Source: Ga0077527 sp964486865
Lineage (GTDB): Bacteria > Pseudomonadota > Gammaproteobacteria > Burkholderiales > SG8-41
Length of the DNA stretch: 9,518 nucleotides
Direction: 5' to 3'
Assembly (NCBI GenBank): GCA_964486865.1
Contig: CAZAOZ010000084.1
Coordinates: 1-9,518, forward strand
Made by a program: the position numbers and the translations under genes. Position 1 is the stretch's first letter, and each line of letters starts with the position of its first letter. A model generated the notes under the pieces. It did not search any database. It was not told where the DNA came from and was given only the letters and a program-made list of their open reading frames with translations. Below are positions 1-6,352 of this stretch, piece after piece.

Positions 1-21
1 CACCACCACCACCACCACCAC
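1..21. repeat. (CAC)7 trinucleotide tract at window edge
   Basis: Seven perfect CAC units begin at the first base, so the tract may extend to the left. On the + strand, frame 2 reads Thr-rich and stays open to a TAA at 101-103. Frame 3 reads Pro-rich (poly-Pro, then a tail rich in Pro and Gln) and stops at 66-68. Either could be the 3' end of an upstream gene with a low-complexity tail, and I cannot choose between them. No gene is called in 22-161. Confidence 0.7.
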
Positions 22-161
22 CCGGGCCTTTGTTCTGCTGGCGACCGCCGCCGCAGCAACCGCAGTAACCGGTTTACCCGACCGCATTACCCGATCGCGT
101 TAAACCTGTCGTGCATCCCGCGCGGCGGCTTTAGGCGCTCTCAACATCCGGAAGCAACCCC

Positions 162-434
162 ATGGCCCTGACTCCCTCCGAGCTGCAAAAGCTCAACGCA
201 ATGAAACTCGTCAATCACATGAAAAATGCCGGCGCTCACGGCCGTCCCGGCGGCACGGTCGCGCCGGTGGATCGTCGCGAACAGCGGCGCATTGACCAGG
301 CCGCGGGCCTGGTGCCCTTCGCCGTCAAGCTGAACAGCGACCTGGTCAAACAGATTCATGCGCTGGCTGCCGAACGCAAAACCGGCGTCAACGAAACGGT
401 CGCCGAGCTGCTGCAAAAAGCGCTGAAGAAGTAG
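162..434 (+). CDS. Small protein with ribbon-helix-helix-like C-terminus
   Basis: This is a 90-aa basic protein starting at ATG 162, preceded by a GGAAG Shine-Dalgarno-like stretch at 150-154 with 7 bases of spacing. I do not recognise a named family. Residues 1-22 look helical (MALTPSELQKLNAMKLVNHM). Residues about 23-47 are Gly/Pro/Arg-rich and probably flexible. The C-terminal 40 residues read as a short strand (VPFAVKL) followed by two amphipathic helices (SDLVKQIHALAAERK and NETVAELLQKALKK). That strand-helix-helix order is the one used by ribbon-helix-helix DNA-binding dimers such as antitoxins and Arc/MetJ-like repressors. A DNA-binding or antitoxin-like role is therefore possible but inferred, and no partner toxin gene is visible beside it. 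It converges on the VOC gene, with 34 bases between the stop codons. Confidence 0.7.
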   Translation: MALTPSELQKLNAMKLVNHMKNAGAHGRPGGTVAPVDRREQRRIDQAAGLVPFAVKLNSDLVKQIHALAAERKTGVNETVAELLQKALKK

Positions 435-442
435 CGTTGCCG

Positions 443-460
443 CGGTCAGGGCCGTGACCG
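443..460. terminator. Short hairpin between convergent genes
   Basis: CGGTCA (443-448) and TGACCG (455-460) form a perfect 6-bp stem with a 6-base loop, in the 34-base gap between the convergent stops at 434 and 469. There is no T-run on either side, so this is at best a weak or Rho-assisted terminator. The call rests mainly on position. Confidence 0.25.
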
Positions 461-468
461 GCGTGCAG

Positions 469-903
469 TTACGGATGACCGCCGATCGCGTGATGTCCGG
501 CGCCGGCCGGCAGTTCGGCCAGTTCGATCAGGCAATTCTCCGTCGCTGACGGATCCAGAAAGGCAATGCGGCAGCCGGCGTGTCCGATGCGCGGCACCTG
601 GTCGAGCAGCGGAATGCCTTTGGCTTTCAGCTCCACAAGCGCCTCGTCGATGTTTTCGACTTCGAGGCAGATGTGATTCAGTCCGCCTCTGTCCTCGGCA
701 ACCATCTGCGCCTGCTTGCTGTCGGGCGTGATGCCGGCGAGCAGTTCCACCATCGAATCGCCGACCGGGTACAGCGCCAGCCGGCGCGTGGCGTTTTCCT
801 CGACGCCGCCCAATTTGATTCCGAAGCAGCCTTCCCACAGCTTGCGGCTCGCTTCCACATCGCGAACCACGATGCCGACATGCTCGATGCGTTTGACTTT
901 CAC
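469..903 (-). CDS. VOC family protein, methylmalonyl-CoA epimerase-like
   Basis: This 144-aa protein belongs to the vicinal-oxygen-chelate (glyoxalase/epimerase) superfamily, whose paired beta-alpha-beta-beta-beta modules bind a divalent metal. The frame is open upstream to an ATG at 1107, but I chose the GTG at 903. A GGGGAGG Shine-Dalgarno sits just before it, and from here the protein begins directly with the first module (KVKRIEHVGIVVRDVEAS). Candidate metal ligands fall at the family positions: H8 in IEHVG, E53 in SMVELL, H77 in GLNHICLEV and E127 in CLIEL. Length and motifs match methylmalonyl-CoA epimerase (about 135-150 aa), which interconverts (R)- and (S)-methylmalonyl-CoA. However, no mutase or propionyl-CoA carboxylase gene is nearby, so another VOC lyase or isomerase activity is equally possible. 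It is transcribed divergently from the deacetylase/Bug run, which hints at a shared catabolic locus. Confidence 0.85.
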   Translation of the reverse strand: MKVKRIEHVGIVVRDVEASRKLWEGCFGIKLGGVEENATRRLALYPVGDSMVELLAGITPDSKQAQMVAEDRGGLNHICLEVENIDEALVELKAKGIPLLDQVPRIGHAGCRIAFLDPSATENCLIELAELPAGAGHHAIGGHP

Positions 904-1097
904 GGATGCCTCCCCAGTCGTATCCGGCCGGATCATGCCCGTGTCCCGGCGTGGACTCAAGCCTGCAACGACAGAGGTGCACGGTGTAATATGCCTTGAA
1001 TTTCCGTTTCCTGTGCGTGTCTGCACACGGCATTGATCAATCGACGATCCGCCGTCGTGCCGGAATACAGGGGTTCGCAAAACAGAGAGGCAGACTC
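904..1097. promoter_or_regulatory. Divergent intergenic region with palindrome
   Basis: This 194-base gap separates the divergent VOC gene (-) and deacetylase gene (+), so it should carry both promoters. The clearest element is a perfect 10-bp palindrome, ATTGATCAAT, at 1032-1041. A 5-bp stem hairpin (CGTGT/ACACG, 1016-1029) lies just before it. Palindromes of this size in a divergent promoter are plausible operator sites for a GntR-, IclR- or LysR-type regulator, but no regulator gene is in the window. I could not place convincing -35/-10 boxes. Confidence 0.4.
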
Positions 1098-1976
1098 GTG
1101 AGCGCATTCGACATCCATGCCGGCGGCAAAGAAACTCATGTGCCCGACGGTTTCCGCTGGCCCGGCGGCAAACGCATCGCGGTATTTTTTCGCGTGTCGT
1201 TCGAGTGGTGGTCCGACGGCAAATGGCCGGGCATCGGGCCGATGGGCAATCCGCTGAAGGCGGGCGTGCCCGATTTGAATGCCGTGGGCTGGGCCGAGTA
1301 CGGCCATCGCCGCGGCATCCACCGCATCCTCGACGTGCTGGCGCGGCAGAACATCAAAGCCACCATCAACGTCAGCGGCATCATGGCCGAACGTTATCCG
1401 GAGATCGTGCGCAAAATTTCTGATGCCGGCCACTAAATCGTCGCGCATTCGTACACCATGGACATGATGCCGTGCTACCTGACCGAAGCAAAGGAACGCG
1501 CCAACATCGTTCACACCACCGAACTGATCGAACGCGCCACCGGTGTCCGCCCCAAAGGCTGGATCAGCCCGCGCAGCACGCCGGGCCTGCGTACGCCGCG
1601 GCTGCTCGCCGAGGCGGGTTATGAATGGCACGGCGACACCTTGAACGACGATCTGCCGTACCGGGTCGATTTCGGCGATCGTTCGATCATCGCATTTCCG
1701 AACAACACCGAAGTCAATGACTTGCCGCTGTACATGCGCCACGGCAACGCGCCGAAAGTCATGCTGGAAATCTTCGAGCACTGGCTGGATTGCGCGCGCC
1801 ATCGCGAAACCGGCCCGGTGCGCATGGATCCGGCGATCCATGCCCATGTCTTCGGCCGCTCGCCGGGATTGTTTGTGTATGAGGACATCATCAAAGTCGC
1901 CAAGGCCGCGGATGATGTCTGGATCGGCACGCGCTCTGCGGCGGTCGCGCATTTCAGGCGTGCCATCGGCGGCTGA
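1098..1976 (+). pseudogene. PuuE-like polysaccharide deacetylase, in-frame stop
   Basis: The frame starts at GTG 1098 (AGAGG 8 bases upstream) and ends at TGA 1974-1976, 292 codons, but codon 113 is TAA (1434-1436). The protein matches the NodB/polysaccharide-deacetylase fold, closest in style to PuuE/allantoinase-like members. Its N-terminal block is WPGGKRIAVFF followed by SFEWW. Next comes ILDVLARQNIKATINVSGIM, then the broken GH*IVAHSYTMDM motif. The second half has TGVRPKGWISPRSTPGLRTP and a C-terminal AHVFGRSPG carrying a conserved His. Family members read GHEI at the break, so the TAA looks like a single G-to-T change of GAA. Frame is kept on both sides with no indel, which points to a very recent nonsense mutation or a base-call error. 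ATG 1458 follows the stop but lacks a clear Shine-Dalgarno. The fold normally hydrolyses C-N bonds of N-acetyl sugars or cyclic amides/ureides. It is 17 bases from the first Bug gene, so it is probably the operon's lead gene. Confidence 0.85.
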
Positions 1977-1993
1977 CGACACGAGGAGAAAAA

Positions 1994-2995
1994 ATGACAA
2001 AAAACATGATCTGCATGATCCGCCACATGATCGCCATGACCATCGGCGCCATGATGGTTGTCGCGGCGCCGCCCGCCGCCGCGCAGCGTGATGCCGCCGC
2101 CGGTTTCCCGGAGCGGCCGCTGCGCCTGATCGTGCCGTTCGCGCCGCAGGGCCCGAACGATGTGCTGGCGCGGCTGGTCGGCGTGAAGCTCACCGAGCTC
2201 TGGGGTCAGCAGGTGGTCATCGACAACCGCGCTGGCGCGGGCACCATCATCGGCACCGAACTGCTGGTGCGTGCGCCGCCCGACGGCCACACGCTGCTGA
2301 TGATCTCGGCGAGCACGGTGGTCAATCCGTCGCTGAAGAAAAAGCTGCCGTACGACACGCGCAAGGATCTGGTGCCGATCGTGCAACTGGCCTCATCGCC
2401 GACCGTGCTGGTGGTGCATCCGTCGGTGAAGGCTGCGAGCATTGCCGAACTGCTGGCGCTGGCCAAGGCGAATCCGGGGGCGCTCACCTACGCCTCCGGC
2501 GGCACCGGCACCACCACGCATCTCGCCGGCGAACTGCTCGCCATCACCGGCGGCATGAAATGGACGCACGTGCCGTACAAGGGCACGGGCCCGGCGAACA
2601 TTGACCTGCTCGGTGGACGCGTATCGGGCATGTTCGGCACCTTCCTGCCCGTGATACCGCATATCAAGACCGGCAAGATGCGCGCGCTCGGCGTCACCTC
2701 GCTCAAGCGATCACCGGCGTTGCCGGACGTGCCGGCCGTGGCCGAGTCGCTGCCTGGATTCGAGGCCGTGTCGTTCTTCGGCGTTGCCACGCCGGCAGGA
2801 ACACCCAAAGCCGTGCAGACGAAGCTCAACCGGGAACTGGCGCGCATCATCACCACGCCGGAGATGCGCGACAATCTGGCCCGGCAGGGCACCGACGCCG
2901 TGGGCGACACCCAGGCCGAGTTCATCGCGTTTTTCAACCGGGAGATGGCGAAATGGGCCAAGGTAATCAAGAGCGCGGGCATCGAGGCGGACTGA
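1994..2995 (+). CDS. Bug/TctC-family periplasmic binding protein 1
   Basis: This 333-aa protein is a tripartite tricarboxylate transporter substrate-binding (Bug) protein, which captures organic acids, amides or similar small ligands in the periplasm. GAGGAG at 1983-1988 precedes ATG 1994. Residues 1-30 form a Sec signal peptide that is unusually Met-rich (several Met codons could serve as starts) and ends in PPAAA before Gln31. Mature-protein family motifs are RLIVPFAPQGPNDVLARL (44-61), VVIDNRAGAGTIIG, PPDGHTLLM, HVPYKGTGPANIDLLGG and the closing block FNREMAKWAKVIKSAGIE. The first motif carries PQG where most members have PGG, in the ligand-contact loop, so the ligand may differ from that of its neighbour. 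No TctA/TctB membrane subunits are encoded in the window; orphan Bug genes are common in Burkholderiales. It is very likely co-transcribed with the genes on either side. Confidence 0.93.
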   Translation: MTKNMICMIRHMIAMTIGAMMVVAAPPAAAQRDAAAGFPERPLRLIVPFAPQGPNDVLARLVGVKLTELWGQQVVIDNRAGAGTIIGTELLVRAPPDGHTLLMISASTVVNPSLKKKLPYDTRKDLVPIVQLASSPTVLVVHPSVKAASIAELLALAKANPGALTYASGGTGTTTHLAGELLAITGGMKWTHVPYKGTGPANIDLLGGRVSGMFGTFLPVIPHIKTGKMRALGVTSLKRSPALPDVPAVAESLPGFEAVSFFGVATPAGTPKAVQTKLNRELARIITTPEMRDNLARQGTDAVGDTQAEFIAFFNREMAKWAKVIKSAGIEAD

Positions 2996-3002
2996 AAACA
3001 TC

Positions 3003-3974
3003 ATGAAAAAAATTCTCTGCATTGCCGCGGCATGTTTCATCGCAACACCCGCCTTCGCCGCCGAAGACGGCGCGAGATATCCGTCGAAGGCGATCCGTTT
3101 CATCGTGCCATTCCCGCCGGGCGGCGGCAACGACACCATTGCGCGCCTGGTCGGCCAGCAAATGGCGGCGAGCATGGGACAGCAGGTGATGATCGACAAC
3201 CGGCCCGGTGCCGCCGGCGCGCTCGGCGCGCAGATCGCGGCGGCCGCGCCCGCCGACGGCTACACGATTTTTCTTGCCGGCGTCGGCAGCCATGGCCTCA
3301 ATCCGAACCTGCGCAAGAAACCGCTGTATGACGCGGTGAAGGATTTCGAAGCGGTGAGCTTGATTGCGTCAGCGCCGTTGCTGGTGGTGGTGCATCCGTC
3401 GCTGCCGGTCAAGTCGGTGAAGGAATTGATTACGCTCGCCAAAGCCAAGCCCGGCGCGATCAACTACGCCTCCAACGGCGCGGGTGGCTCCTCGCACATG
3501 GCGGTGGAGCTGTTCGACATGATGGCCGGCACCCGCATGACCCACATCCCGTACAAAGGTCTCGCTCCCGCGCTGACCGAACTGATGGCCGGAGAAGTGC
3601 AGGTGATGTTCTCCAGCGCGGTGGCGATGCTGCCGCAGGTGAAGGCGGGGCGGTTGCGCGCGATTGCCATGAGCGGCGCCAAGCGCTCGGCGGCAATCCC
3701 CGACATCCCGACGGTGGCCGAGGCTGGACTCAAAAATTATGAGACCGGCTCCTGGTACGGCGTGGTCGCGCCCGCCGGCACGCCCAGATATGCAATCGAC
3801 AAACTGAACAGCGAGATCGTCCGCATCACCAAATCGCCACAGGTGACCAACAAGCTGGTGGAAGAAGCGGTGATTCCGGTGGGCAGCACGCCGGCGGAAT
3901 TCGCGGCCTACATCAAGGCGGAGATCGCGCGTTGGGGCAAGGTGATCAAGGCAGCGGGGATCACGCTGGAGTAA
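3003..3974 (+). CDS. Bug/TctC-family periplasmic binding protein 2
   Basis: This is a second Bug protein (323 aa) starting 7 bases after the stop of the first. No strong Shine-Dalgarno lies at the usual distance (GAGG at 2984-2987 is too far), so translation is probably coupled to the upstream gene. The signal peptide MKKILCIAAACFIATPAFA is followed by a mature start near Ala20. It has the standard IVPFPPGGGNDTIARL motif (34-49), then VMIDNRPGAAGALG, PADGYTIFL, THIPYKGLAPALTELMAGEV, VAPAGTPRYAIDKLN and the C-terminal IARWGKVIKAAGITLE. It is clearly paralogous to the preceding protein but diverged along its whole length, and it keeps the canonical PGG loop. Paired Bug genes behind one catabolic gene suggest uptake of two related ligands or a sensing role. 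The ligand cannot be read from sequence. Confidence 0.94.
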   Translation: MKKILCIAAACFIATPAFAAEDGARYPSKAIRFIVPFPPGGGNDTIARLVGQQMAASMGQQVMIDNRPGAAGALGAQIAAAAPADGYTIFLAGVGSHGLNPNLRKKPLYDAVKDFEAVSLIASAPLLVVVHPSLPVKSVKELITLAKAKPGAINYASNGAGGSSHMAVELFDMMAGTRMTHIPYKGLAPALTELMAGEVQVMFSSAVAMLPQVKAGRLRAIAMSGAKRSAAIPDIPTVAEAGLKNYETGSWYGVVAPAGTPRYAIDKLNSEIVRITKSPQVTNKLVEEAVIPVGSTPAEFAAYIKAEIARWGKVIKAAGITLE

Positions 3975-4011
3975 CGCCGGCAGGCCGATACTGCGCCCCC
4001 GGCATGGTCGG

Positions 4012-4614
4012 TCAGGTGAAATCCAGGCGCGTATCGCGCAGCACGCCGAACAACCGGATCGGTTCGCGGCGCGGAATCACCAGGGGTGGCAGCGCCTCGG
4101 TGTCCAGCGAAAAATTGGCCGCAGTGAGCCCGTCCATGACCGATTCGGACAACACGATCTCACCGGCGCGTGCGCGGTGCAGCAGGCGCTCGGCGATGCT
4201 GACGCTGTCACTGATGATGAGCAGTTGATCCGGCACCGGCTTGCCTATGGTGCCGATGACGGCTTCACCGGCGTGCAACCCGATGGCGACGGCAGCGCGG
4301 ATGCCGTAGTCGCGCTCCCATGATTCCTCGAAGACGGCGAATTCGCTCTGGATGGTCTGCGCTGCCTTCACGGCCTGTTGCGCGTTGGCTTTTCCCGCGA
4401 AGGACGCCACCAGATTGTCGTTCAACACGTTGCGCACGACGCCGCCGTTTTGTTCGACCGCGGCCTGGACCAGCGCAAAGAATTCGGAGATGCGCGCCAG
4501 CACCACGGCCGGTTCGAGCATGTCCGAGGTGCGCGTGAAGCCGCGCGTCTCGGCAAACAGGATCACGACCGGAATGCGTGCCGGCCCTGCTGCTGTGGAT
4601 TTCGTTGTTGCCAT
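4012..4614 (-). CDS. Degenerate class III nucleotide cyclase domain protein
   Basis: This 200-aa protein is little more than one class III adenylate/guanylate cyclase catalytic domain. ATG 4614 has GGAGA 7 bases upstream. The fold signatures are clear: VVILFAETRGFTRTSDM (16-32), GGVVRNVLNDNLVASF (57-72), AIGLHAGEAVIGTIG (110-124) and DQLLIISDSVSIAERL (129-144). Several key residues are changed. The first metal Asp is Glu22. The usual GGxxDKxxGD reads GGVVRNVLND, so the second metal Asp (D66) is kept but the purine-selecting Lys is Asn62. The ribose-contact Asn is Ser139. The transition-state Arg143 and the Asp129 position are kept. Cyclic-nucleotide synthesis is therefore doubtful; it may be a weak, alternative-substrate or purely sensory cyclase-fold protein. 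No sensor, HAMP or membrane segment is attached. Its stop lies 37 bases from that of the convergent Bug gene. Confidence 0.85.
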   Translation of the reverse strand: MATTKSTAAGPARIPVVILFAETRGFTRTSDMLEPAVVLARISEFFALVQAAVEQNGGVVRNVLNDNLVASFAGKANAQQAVKAAQTIQSEFAVFEESWERDYGIRAAVAIGLHAGEAVIGTIGKPVPDQLLIISDSVSIAERLLHRARAGEIVLSESVMDGLTAANFSLDTEALPPLVIPRREPIRLFGVLRDTRLDFT

Positions 4615-4678
4615 TCAAGGGTCTCCGTTGTTCCTGCGGTGCGGCAGGCCGGGGTGATTTCCGGGAATTATAACTGCG

Positions 4679-4744
4679 GCCGGCATGCGCCGAGTCCGGT
4701 TACTATTGCACGGAACGGATCACTGTACCGCATTACATGCCGGC
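4679..4744. repeat. Spaced 9-bp inverted repeat upstream of cyclase gene
   Basis: GCCGGCATG (4679-4687) and CATGCCGGC (4736-4744) are perfect complements 48 bases apart. They lie in the 134-base gap between the CMD gene stop and the cyclase gene start, where a promoter for the cyclase gene could lie. It could be a looping operator, the base of a hairpin ending the CMD transcript, or chance in GC-rich DNA. Confidence 0.25.
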
Positions 4745-4748
4745 GCTG

Positions 4749-5372
4749 TCATTTCACCAGCGGCGGCAGCGGCAACGGCGTGCCCTCCGGCAGCGGCGTC
4801 TGGTCCACGTTCAGGCACATCGACACCAGTCCGTAGAATCCGTTGACCGTGATCAGGTCCACCACGCCGCGCTCGCCGAAACGTTCCAGCGCGGTTTTGT
4901 AGGTTGCGTCACTGACGCCCTGCGTCTCGTGCAGCTCACGCGAGAATTCATAAACAATGGTTTCGTCGGCATCCATCCGCGCCGGCCGCCGGCCCTGCGC
5001 GATGGCCTGCGCGATGGCCGGATCGAGCCCGCCTTCCAGCGCGAGCTTGTGATGGGCGAACCATTCGTACTGCGAAGTCCAGTGGCGCGCGGTGATCAGG
5101 ATGGCGAGTTCATTGAGCTTGCCCGCCAGCGAACTGCGGAAACGGATTTCCTCGCCGAGCTGCTGCACCAGATTGCCGATGCCCGGGCTGCGCAGCCAGA
5201 CATTGAACGGCCCGCCCAGCGGCCCCGGCTTGGAAGCGCCTGAACTGGCAAGTTTGGCGCGCGGCCCGGATTTGATCGCATCGGTGAGCGCGCGCTGCTC
5301 GGGCGTCAGTTGATCCAGCGGAATCAGCTTGAAGCGGCGCGGATCGGCGGTTTTGTTTTCAGGAGCGGTCAT
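4749..5372 (-). CDS. Carboxymuconolactone decarboxylase family protein
   Basis: This 207-aa all-helical protein of the CMD/AhpD superfamily starts at ATG 5372; only a weak GCAGG-type ribosome site precedes it. Residues 14-33 (FKLIPLDQLTPEQRALTDAI) and 50-64 (GPLGGPFNVWLRSPG) are the usual lead-in. The core block is ELAILITARHWTSQYEWFAHH (88-108), where family members carry either a CxxCxxxH redox site or, as here, an EW-x-x-H pattern without cysteines. AhpD-type thiol peroxidase-reductase chemistry is therefore excluded, and a decarboxylase/lactonase-like or unknown activity is more likely. The second half (DADETIVYEFSRELHETQ through VVDLITVNGFYGLVSMCLNV) matches the long form of the family. 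Such genes are frequent in aromatic-acid and Bug-linked loci of Burkholderiales, but no ring-cleavage genes are present here. A MITE-like element ends 32 bases upstream of the start codon and may have displaced the native promoter. Confidence 0.88.
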   Translation of the reverse strand: MTAPENKTADPRRFKLIPLDQLTPEQRALTDAIKSGPRAKLASSGASKPGPLGGPFNVWLRSPGIGNLVQQLGEEIRFRSSLAGKLNELAILITARHWTSQYEWFAHHKLALEGGLDPAIAQAIAQGRRPARMDADETIVYEFSRELHETQGVSDATYKTALERFGERGVVDLITVNGFYGLVSMCLNVDQTPLPEGTPLPLPPLVK

Positions 5373-5403
5373 GGTTGTGCCTGCGGTGGGAAAAGCCGGA
5401 ACT

Positions 5404-5675
5404 AGGGCCTGTTAACAGTCATTTCGTGAGATGCGTTGTGTCCAAAATCTCGTCAGTGGCAAGGCGCCTGCCGCAGCCTATATCGGGGATATGGGCAAGG
5501 CAAGCAACGCAGTCGGTGGCGATTTTGGCCACAACCCGCAGGGACGGCGACGATTGGGCCCCAGTGCGTTGTCGCGCCTTCGCTTATTTGCCAACGGGCA
5601 AACCGCGCTCGACGCTCCTCGCCCTGCGGCCCAATCGTCGCCGTCGCACTCATGAAATGACTGTTAACAGGCCCT
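5404..5675. mobile_element. MITE-like element with 27-bp terminal inverted repeats
   Basis: The left end (5404-5430, beginning AGGGCCTGTTAACAGTCAT) and right end (5649-5675) are inverted copies matching at 26 of 27 positions. The 272-bp interior holds no transposase, only short chance ORFs. Inside are a second perfect 18-bp inverted pair, GACGGCGACGATTGGGCC at 5543-5560 and its complement at 5628-5645, and a small hairpin TTTGCC-AACG-GGCAAA at 5587-5602, so the right half can fold strongly. I see no convincing target-site duplication next to the ends. The architecture fits a non-autonomous element moved in trans by an IS with matching ends. I do not assign a named IS family. Confidence 0.85.
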
Positions 5676-5867
5676 GACACGGCGTGATCCGCGGGCGGGG
5701 TGTGCTGGCATTGCGACAGGCGGGCGATCGTTGCCCGATGCGGATGTCACGCAAGGCTTCGCGAACAGCGTGCATCGATCAATGCGCTACAGGATTGCCG
5801 GCAGTTGTCTGGAAAACCGTGTGCGGTACGGGCGTTCGATCCGCAAACCAAAATATATTTTTACGAG

Positions 5868-5927
5868 CGTGACAAAAGTCACGAATACTCACTTTAAAAA
5901 TATCCTGTAACCCGTTGTTTATAAACA
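5868..5927. promoter_or_regulatory. Two palindromes in AT-rich patch, possible operators
   Basis: CGTGAC-AAAA-GTCACG (5868-5883) has a perfect 6-bp stem. TGTTTATAAACA (5916-5927) is a perfect 12-bp palindrome. A weak promoter-like pair (TTTACG and AATACT, 18 bases apart) spans the first palindrome, which is suggestive of a repressed promoter reading rightward. No regulator gene is identified, so this is inference from shape only. Confidence 0.25.
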
Positions 5928-5937
5928 CGCGAATTAA

Positions 5938-5960
5938 AAATCTTCCATTTTGGAAGATTT
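5938..5960 (-). terminator. 9-bp perfect hairpin with T-run on minus strand
   Basis: AAATCTTCC (5938-5946) and GGAAGATTT (5952-5960) pair perfectly around a 5-base loop. Read on the minus strand the stem runs into TTTTTAATT, as in an intrinsic terminator, although the stem is AT-rich and so weak. On the plus strand no T-tract beyond the stem is present. No minus-strand gene to its right is recognised, so it may instead be an attenuator or protein site. Confidence 0.35.
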
Positions 5961-5981
5961 GACCACCCCTTGATTTGCCCG

Positions 5982-6034
5982 CACTGTTCAAAGAAACAAG
6001 CGAGCCACGGCGCAAGGCTGTGGCCCGAACAGTG
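5982..6034. other. Two-tier hairpin, possible structured RNA
   Basis: The outer stem is CACTGTTC (5982-5989) with GAACAGTG (6027-6034), 8 perfect pairs. The inner stem is GCCACGGC (6004-6011) with GCTGTGGC (6017-6024), 8 pairs including one G-U (or its equivalent), around a GCAAG loop. The asymmetric internal loop is purine-rich (14 bases on the left side, CC on the right). Nested independent stems of this length are more than expected by chance. I recognise no Rfam-type family and cannot tell which strand would be transcribed. Confidence 0.35.
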
Positions 6035-6154
6035 AGGTGTTTATGCGGCAGGGGATGGCGGTACAGCAGCAAACACAACGCGAGCGTCCGGGTTTGCGCG
6101 TTCGTTGTGTTCATCGTGCGTGCCGTACTGACGAGCTGAATCTGCCCTGCGCAG

Positions 6155-6178
6155 AAAAGAAATCGAACCCGGTACTTT
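6155..6178 (+). repeat. REP-like motif copy A (degenerate)
   Basis: AAAAGAAATC is followed by GAACCCGGTAC and TTT. It matches the RAYT-flanking motif (AAAAGAAATC plus TACTCCGGTACC plus TTT) with substitutions and one missing base. It abuts the truncated RAYT fragment that begins at 6181. Together with copy D (8113-8134) it shares extra upstream sequence resembling ATCTGCC, marking a subfamily. Confidence 0.6.
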
Positions 6179-6180
6179 GG

Positions 6181-6333
6181 GCGGTAATCAATCGCGGGCG
6201 GCCGCTGGGTGCAGAGCGTTTCCGGGAGCAGATGGAAGCGGCGGTGGGGCGACGCGTGCTCGTGCACAAGCAGGGAAGCACGAGAGCGATTGTGGATGCG
6301 CCGCTACCGGGGCAGATGGGGTTGGATTTATAG
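6181..6333 (+). pseudogene. RAYT transposase C-terminal fragment
   Basis: The last 50 codons before TAG 6331-6333 align end to end with the C-terminus of the intact RAYT proteins at 7311 and 8736. The shared blocks are PLG-x-ERFREQ, GRRVLV-x-KQG and LPGQMGLDL, with 34 of 50 residues identical by eye. Everything upstream, including the HUH and catalytic Tyr regions, is missing, and the fragment begins directly after a REP-like copy. An open frame runs through it from an ATG at 6037, but that start lies in unrelated DNA. The fragment is too diverged to be a recent deletion of the two intact copies, so it represents an older or different RAYT lineage. The sequence after its stop (about 47 bases) again matches the downstream flank of the intact copy. 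Confidence 0.85.
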
Positions 6334-6352
6334 GGGGAAATGCAAATGCAAA

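Larger units (their letters stand above)
5676..6154. other. Non-coding, locally AT-rich stretch with palindromes
   Basis: No convincing gene lies in these 479 bases: the short open frames on both strands lack ribosome sites, family motifs and the G/C third-position bias of the neighbouring genes. Composition changes sharply around 5845-5960, which is AT-rich, unlike DNA on either side. The stretch contains the palindromes and hairpins listed separately, plus a 9-bp inverted pair AACACAACG (6072-6080) and CGTTGTGTT (6103-6111). It probably marks the left edge of the accessory array and may hold regulatory DNA or a small RNA. Confidence 0.5.

Noticed and set aside
904..1107. N-terminal extension of the VOC gene to ATG 1107 (212 aa)
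   Set aside because: The extra 68 residues are Arg/Cys-rich with no family similarity. GTG 903 has an excellent GGAGG site and starts the VOC fold directly.
1434..1436. TAA recoding or programmed read-through in the deacetylase gene
   Set aside because: Other genes here terminate with TAA, no read-through context or structure is visible, and a simple GAA-to-TAA change explains the stop.
4061..4690. Plus-strand ORFs antisense to the cyclase gene
   Set aside because: They are Arg/Pro-rich products of GC-rich codons read in the wrong frame. The minus-strand frame carries the recognisable domain.
5375..5680. Several 70-100 aa ORFs on both strands
   Set aside because: They lie within the inverted-repeat element, read through its termini and show no family motifs. 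They are artefacts of the MITE-like sequence.
6037..6333. 98-aa ORF as an intact gene
   Set aside because: Its last 50 codons are a truncated RAYT tail, and the first part lies in unrelated non-coding DNA, so it is a chance fusion.
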